Shown here piece by piece: positions 6,691-9,274 of a stretch of DNA of 9,274 bases. The position numbers and the translations under genes are program-made. The notes under the pieces were generated by a model. The model was not told the DNA's origin. It was given only the letters and a program-made list of their open reading frames with translations, and made no database searches. Positions within the stretch are counted from its first letter, which is position 1. Every line of letters begins with the position of its first letter. Origin of the DNA: CAVPEW01 sp050247895 (GTDB taxonomy: Bacteria; Actinomycetota; Acidimicrobiia; Acidimicrobiales; VFJN01); assembly GCA_050247895.1 (NCBI GenBank), contig JBFWTJ010000152.1, positions 1 to 9,274 on the forward strand, written 5' to 3'.

Positions 6691-7605
6691 ATGCCTCCGT
6701 GGCAGGCGAAGGTCCTCGCACAACAGGCGTTCTCGTTGCTGCCCGGCGGTCACCGACTGAACTACGTGTTCCAGCGGCACCTCACGCACGGCCTGCCGAT
6801 CGGAGACGAGGCGCTGCACGATGTGATCGAGATCGCGCAGCGTCACCTCGACGGCCTCGCAATGCATTCGGACATCCCTGTTTCCGAAGGCCGGTTCTTC
6901 GAGTTCGGAGCGGGCTGGGACCTCCACGTCCCGCAGGTCCTCTATTGCCTCGGTATCGAACGCCAGCACGTCGTCGACATCCGACGGCTGCTGCGCACAG
7001 AGCTCGTGCTCGACATCCGTGATCGCCTCGCGACCCTCGACGCGCCCCTTGTTCGCCGGCCACCGACCGGTGCCACCGAACTCGATGCCTATCTTGCCGA
7101 CATCGGCGTCGTCTACGACGCGCCGAGGGACGCCCGAGCGACGGGCCTCGCCGGCGGGAGCATCGACTTCGTCACCTCCACCAACACGCTCGAGCACATC
7201 CCACGAGAGGACATCGTCAGGATCCTCGACGAGTGCGGTCGGATCCTCTCGTCGCGTGGCGCGATGAGCTTCCAGGTCGACTACAAGGACCACTACTCCT
7301 ACTTCGACCGTCGCCTGGACGCCTACCACTTCCTGCGCTACGAGGACCGGGCCTGGCGCCGGTACAACCCGTCGCTGCACTACCAGAACCGGCTGCGCCA
7401 TTCCGACTACCTGGCGCTGTACTCGGCGAGCGGCTTCGACGTGTCCGTCACGCGGATGGAGCCGGTCACCGAGGAGCAGAAGGTCCAGGCGGAAGCCGCC
7501 CCACGCGCGTCGCACTTCCAGGGCTACGAGCTCGACGATCTCTCGCAACGCAACGCGATCGTCGTCCTCACGCCCACGTCCCGCCAGGCCCGAGAGCACT
7601 CATAG
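6691..7605 (+). CDS. Class I SAM-dependent methyltransferase
   Basis: A 304-aa protein with a Rossmann methyltransferase core: motif I at residues 69-77 (FFEFGAGWD), the acidic end of strand 2 near Asp96 (HVVDIRRLL), a motif II/III-like strand at 158-172 (IDFVTSTNTLEHIPRE), then a helix ILDECGRILSSRG and strand MSFQVDYKDHYSYFD, as in Methyltransf_11-type enzymes where the protein reports a candidate catalytic-side loop DYKDHY. The N-terminal ~65 residues carry a helical cap (LNYVFQRHLTHGLPI). ATG 6691 is the only start before the conserved N-terminus with a plausible promoter box. GC content is clearly lower than in the genes to its left (codons such as ttg, gtt, cct, tcg, gaa appear), hinting at a different origin. 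Proteins of this type are, to my knowledge, common in cell-surface polysaccharide clusters; the substrate here is unknown. No operon partner is in the window. Confidence 0.83.
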   Translation: MPPWQAKVLAQQAFSLLPGGHRLNYVFQRHLTHGLPIGDEALHDVIEIAQRHLDGLAMHSDIPVSEGRFFEFGAGWDLHVPQVLYCLGIERQHVVDIRRLLRTELVLDIRDRLATLDAPLVRRPPTGATELDAYLADIGVVYDAPRDARATGLAGGSIDFVTSTNTLEHIPREDIVRILDECGRILSSRGAMSFQVDYKDHYSYFDRRLDAYHFLRYEDRAWRRYNPSLHYQNRLRHSDYLALYSASGFDVSVTRMEPVTEEQKVQAEAAPRASHFQGYELDDLSQRNAIVVLTPTSRQAREHS

Positions 7606-7644
7606 CGACCCGTCGATCGACGTCGCCCCCGCCGCCGCGGCGGC
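7605..7644 (+). terminator. Candidate terminator: two palindromes after the methyltransferase stop
   Basis: Immediately after the stop codon lie a 12-bp perfect palindrome (cgtcgatcgacg, 7611-7622), flanked by gcgac/gtcgc, and a 14-bp perfect palindrome (gccgccgcggcggc, 7631-7644). There is no T tract, as is common in high-GC actinobacteria, so the terminator role is tentative. Confidence 0.35.
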
Positions 7645-7772
7645 CGGACGATTAGCGGGCACGATCGCCGGTCCGGCAGCGCCTGTCGGCGAACTCGGCC
7701 TGCGGCTGATCTACCAGCCCGTTCGCAACGTCGTCACCGCCGAACTGAAGGCCAATCATGTGCCAACGGTCG

Positions 7773-7793
7773 TGTCGGAGGGGGGACTTGAAC
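7773..7793 (-). other. Remnant of a tRNA-Leu 3' end, candidate attachment site
   Basis: Read on the minus strand the 21 bases give a T-loop TTCAAGT preceded by G, a 3' T-stem CCCCC, a 7-base acceptor strand CTCCGAC and discriminator A, as in actinobacterial tRNA-Leu beginning GTCGGAG. Upstream of it the 5' T-stem (GGGGG) is not present and no D or anticodon arm follows, so this is a fragment, not a tRNA gene. Such displaced 3' ends are the usual footprint of tyrosine-recombinase integration into tRNA genes. Given its orientation, the element would lie to the right, bounded by an intact tRNA-Leu beyond the window. Confidence 0.5.
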
Positions 7794-7934
7794 GCCGCCC
7801 TCAGCGGTGACGCTGCGTCCTGATGCGTGCGCGTCCGTGCAGGTCAGAGCCGGTTTTCGTCGGACCCTCGTGCCAACCGGGCACACCCAGTACCGGCCCG
7901 TACCACCCCGTTTCCAGGGCTTTCGCGGACATCC

Positions 7935-8073
7935 TGATGACAAGCGAGCGGGTGTGTCGGCCGTCGGGGAGGGCCCGGAGCCGGCGTTGTCGGACGCCGG
8001 AGCGCGCGCGGCGCGCGACTCTGATGCGCGCAACCGGCATGCTGTCCCCTCCGACGCCGGGCGCTTGTCATCA
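7935..8073. repeat. 12-bp inverted repeat pair (TGATGACAAGCG)
   Basis: tgatgacaagcg at 7935-7946 on the plus strand occurs exactly in reverse complement at 8062-8073, about 115 bp away, and the second copy is the first unit of the 10-bp tandem array. Both lie to the right of the tRNA-Leu remnant. Confidence 0.75.
7981..8031. other. Adjacent stem-loops of unknown role
   Basis: A 6-bp stem ccggcg/cgccgg (7981-7986, 7995-8000) with an 8-nt loop is followed by gcgcgc/gcgcgc (8011-8016, 8026-8031) with a 9-nt loop gactctgat. They could be terminator, small RNA or recombination-site structure; GC richness makes chance pairing possible. Confidence 0.3.
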
Positions 8074-8094
8074 CTTGTCATCGCATGTCATCAC
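8065..8094. repeat. Three tandem 10-bp repeats (TTGTCATCAC-like)
   Basis: Units ttgtcatcac (8065-8074), ttgtcatcgc (8075-8084) and atgtcatcac (8085-8094) are contiguous and differ at one base each from the first. The 10-bp period puts all copies on the same face of the helix, as in arrays bound cooperatively by a protein (integrase arm sites, iterons, operators). Confidence 0.8.
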
Positions 8095-8154
8095 GCCGAC
8101 GCCGAGCAGTCGGACGGGACGCATCGCCGAGAACGACGCGACCCATGGGCGCGC

Positions 8155-8691
8155 TCAGGGTTCGTTGCCCTTGGTCGAGGCGGCTCGGAGCGCCTCGAGC
8201 TCGGGAAGTGCATCGTGGTCCTTCTCCCGATCGGCGAATCGCTTCGAGTCGATGATGTCGCCGAGGCCGGCCAGGCGGATCTCGACATCGTTGACCGAGA
8301 TGGCGACGGATCGCCCTGCGAGCTCGCCGTACGATCGGCGGCCGCCGTCGAGGTCACGCAGCGAGCGAAGGACGTCGAGGTTTCCGGCTGCCGTTCGCCA
8401 GGTCGAGACCTCCATCCCTCGCAAGGTCGGGGCATCGAGCTTGACCGGCAGCGCCCGGGCCTCGTCGTCGCTCATGCCTCCCACGCGGAGGAACGCTCCC
8501 AGCTCGGCAAGGGCGGCGGCGAGGCGGCGCAGGTTCTCTTCATCGTCGTCGGGCAGGACGTCGACGTCCTCGGTCAGGCGCTCGGAGCCGTGGAAACGAG
8601 CTGCTACGCCGCCGACGAGCAGGTACTGGACGCGGTGACGATCGAACACCTCGACCACTCGGTCGATGTCGAGTGGCGGGTGTTCGCCCAC
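8155..8691 (-). CDS. Nucleotidyltransferase of the AbiEii/DUF6036-like family, possible toxin
   Basis: The 178-aa product has the minimal nucleotidyltransferase signature: LLVGGVAARFHG (Gly27-Gly28), then T40-E-D42-V-D44 giving the metal-binding DxD, and near the C-terminus LGDIIDSKRFADREKDHDALPEL, the K..A.R.KD..DL-like helix typical of AbiEii/DUF6036 proteins. Such enzymes can transfer nucleotides to tRNA 3' ends or partner proteins and serve as toxins in type IV-like or MNT-type systems. GTG 8691 is chosen because it begins 4 nt after the stop of the 61-aa gene and just before the domain; the frame is open further upstream but there it is antisense-like and overlaps that gene. Same strand and probable operon with the 61-aa gene. 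Base composition is lower in GC than the central operon. Confidence 0.75.
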   Translation of the reverse strand: MGEHPPLDIDRVVEVFDRHRVQYLLVGGVAARFHGSERLTEDVDVLPDDDEENLRRLAAALAELGAFLRVGGMSDDEARALPVKLDAPTLRGMEVSTWRTAAGNLDVLRSLRDLDGGRRSYGELAGRSVAISVNDVEIRLAGLGDIIDSKRFADREKDHDALPELEALRAASTKGNEP

Positions 8692-8695
8692 CAGA

Positions 8696-8881
8696 TCAAG
8701 CCGAGCGCTCGGCGGCTTCCTGCTCCCGCCGCAGCTCTTCGAGGAACTCGAGGACCGCCTCGGCGCTGTCGAGCCGGCGGCCGTCGTTGGTGATCGACAC
8801 GTCGTCGTCCGTCGCGGGGCCGCCGCCAGCGACGAACGCTGTCGCCTCACCCGGGCCGTAGACCCGCTTCACCGGAGCCAT
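8696..8881 (-). CDS. 61-aa small protein, probable partner (antitoxin-like) of the nucleotidyltransferase
   Basis: The protein has a short N-terminal part with Gly-rich and acidic stretches, then SITNDGRRLDSAEAVLEFLEELRREQE, a strand followed by an amphipathic helix. I recall small proteins of this shape being encoded directly before DUF6036-type nucleotidyltransferases in actinobacteria, but no function is established. ATG 8881 has no ribosome-binding site; a TAGCCT box (8889-8894) ends 7 nt upstream, suggesting a leaderless transcript. The stop is 4 nt before the nucleotidyltransferase start. Calling it an antitoxin rests only on size, order and coupling. Confidence 0.62.
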   Translation of the reverse strand: MAPVKRVYGPGEATAFVAGGGPATDDDVSITNDGRRLDSAEAVLEFLEELRREQEAAERSA

Positions 8882-8888
8882 GGGTCCG

Positions 8889-8894
8889 AGGCTA
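8889..8894 (-). promoter_or_regulatory. Candidate -10 box for the 61-aa/nucleotidyltransferase operon
   Basis: TAGCCT on the minus strand matches TANNNT and ends 7 nt before ATG 8881, the same geometry as at the methyltransferase gene. The 69-bp spacer behind it is enough for an independent promoter. Confidence 0.35.
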
Positions 8895-8950
8895 CCTGCC
8901 TGCGGTCCACGTCGATCTCGCCAGGGCGCGTCACACCCGCCCAGGCGACG

Positions 8951-9274
8951 TCACCCCGGCTGCTCGGACGTGGTGAGGCCGGCCTCGTCGAGGAGCCGGG
9001 TGAACTTCGTCTTCTGGCGGTGCCGCTGGCGGAGGTCGACGAGGTAGGCGTCGAAGCCCTCGGGGTCGGCGGCTCGATCGTGGAGCGCGCGGATGTGCGC
9101 GACCCGGTCGACGGCGTTCTCGTAGGAGCGGGTCTGCTTGCGGTCGATCTGCGCTTCGACGTCGCGGGAGTAGGCGCGCGCCGCGTCGAGCGGACGGTCG
9201 GGCTCGATCGCCCCCGCGAGCTCCAGCCACAACGGGGGTGACGCACCGTGATCAAGAGCCATCGCCCACGCGTC
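8951..9274 (-). CDS. C-terminal part of a SWIM zinc-finger-like protein (5' end outside window)
   Basis: The frame is open from the right edge to the TGA at 8951-8953; about 107 residues are visible. A methionine at 9262 lies inside the frame but the reading frame continues upstream without a stop (DAWAMALDHG), so it is probably not the start. The pattern of W, LWLELAGAIE, AYSRDVEAQI, SYENAVDRVAHIRAL, FDAYLVDLRQRHRQKTKFTRLLDEAGL is alpha-helical and closely resembles the helical tail of proteins with an N-terminal SWIM zinc finger. The zinc finger itself would be outside the window, so the assignment is by tail similarity only. It is followed by 69 bp before the 61-aa gene on the same strand. 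Confidence 0.58.
   Translation of the reverse strand, partial: DAWAMALDHGASPPLWLELAGAIEPDRPLDAARAYSRDVEAQIDRKQTRSYENAVDRVAHIRALHDRAADPEGFDAYLVDLRQRHRQKTKFTRLLDEAGLTTSEQPG

Larger units (their letters stand above)
7606..8154. other. Gene-poor junction region (549 bp)
   Basis: No reading frame here looks like an intact gene. The region contains palindromes (7611-7644), a short open but startless frame that reads like coding debris (about 7679-7810, LRLIYQPVRNVVTAELKA), a tRNA-Leu 3'-end remnant (7773-7793), a 12-bp inverted repeat pair (7935-7946 and 8062-8073), hairpins at 7981-8031 and three 10-bp tandem repeats (8065-8094). The combination suggests the boundary of an integrated element. Confidence 0.55.

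Noticed and set aside
3878..6760. Very long plus-strand open frame (960 codons) opposite the operon
   Set aside because: It lies antisense to genes with clear catalytic motifs, shows Arg/Gly/Pro-rich composition with no domain, and arises from high GC suppressing stop codons.
7773..7860. Intact tRNA gene on the minus strand
   Set aside because: Only the T-loop/acceptor 3' part is present; the 5' T-stem does not pair and no anticodon or D arm can be found upstream.
7734..8081. Minus-strand 115-codon open frame crossing the tRNA remnant
   Set aside because: No conserved motif, crosses the tRNA-derived core and repeats, and competing frames of similar length exist on both strands.
8065..8094. 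CRISPR-like repeats
   Set aside because: Units are 10 bp and contiguous with no spacers and no cas genes. The 45- and 60-bp repeats are likewise contiguous and within coding frames.
7807..8793. Plus-strand open frame of 328 codons across the gene-poor region
   Set aside because: Its right two thirds are antisense to the nucleotidyltransferase and 61-aa genes, whose motifs are unambiguous; its left third has no protein-like conservation.
8692..8850. N-terminal extension of the nucleotidyltransferase to 8850
   Set aside because: The extension is Arg/Ser/Pro-rich shadow sequence over the 61-aa gene, and the domain starts right after GTG 8691.

Overview
The window is very GC-rich, with strong third-position G/C in the coding frames, GTG starts alongside ATG, and a dense run of overlapping genes. 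It carries a MurT/GatD pair, the cytoplasmic enzyme that amidates D-glutamate of lipid II in many Gram-positive bacteria. Together these point to a high-GC Actinomycetota; an acidimicrobial lineage is possible but is only an impression from gene style. Composition falls visibly to the right of about position 6660.

Left and centre (1-5922): the 3' part of a DUF218/YdcF-like gene enters from the left on the + strand and overlaps tail to tail with a five-gene minus-strand operon. In transcription order the operon encodes a class A beta-lactamase-like serine hydrolase (5922-5098), a QueC-like PP-loop ATPase (5101-3836), a PhyH-type Fe(II)/2-oxoglutarate dioxygenase (3848-2832), MurT (2841-1366) and GatD (1369-380). 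Every junction overlaps by 3 to 13 nt, so the five proteins are probably co-transcribed and translationally coupled. MurT/GatD is well understood; its fusion into one operon with a PP-loop ATPase, a dioxygenase and a serine hydrolase is the most interesting feature here and suggests an undescribed cell-envelope or stem-peptide modification pathway. Three of the five proteins (GatD, PhyH, PP-loop) carry in-frame tandem-repeat insertions of 15, 45 and 60 bp units next to catalytic regions.

Middle (5923-7605, + strand): a divergent promoter region with a 17-bp palindrome, a 117-aa putative zinc-ribbon protein with a strong ribosome-binding site, a 262-bp spacer, and a 304-aa class I SAM-dependent methyltransferase of lower GC.

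Right (7606-9274): a gene-poor stretch holds what looks like a displaced 3' end of a tRNA-Leu gene (7773-7793), three 10-bp tandem repeats (8065-8094) and a 12-bp inverted copy of the same motif (7935-7946). This is the architecture expected at the edge of an integrated element whose body lies to the right. Beyond it, on the minus strand, sit a two-gene module (61-aa protein plus AbiEii/DUF6036-like nucleotidyltransferase) that resembles a toxin-antitoxin or defence pair, and the C-terminal part of a SWIM zinc-finger-like protein cut by the window edge. Three genes have a TANNNT box 7-8 nt before the start codon, suggesting leaderless transcription is common in this organism.
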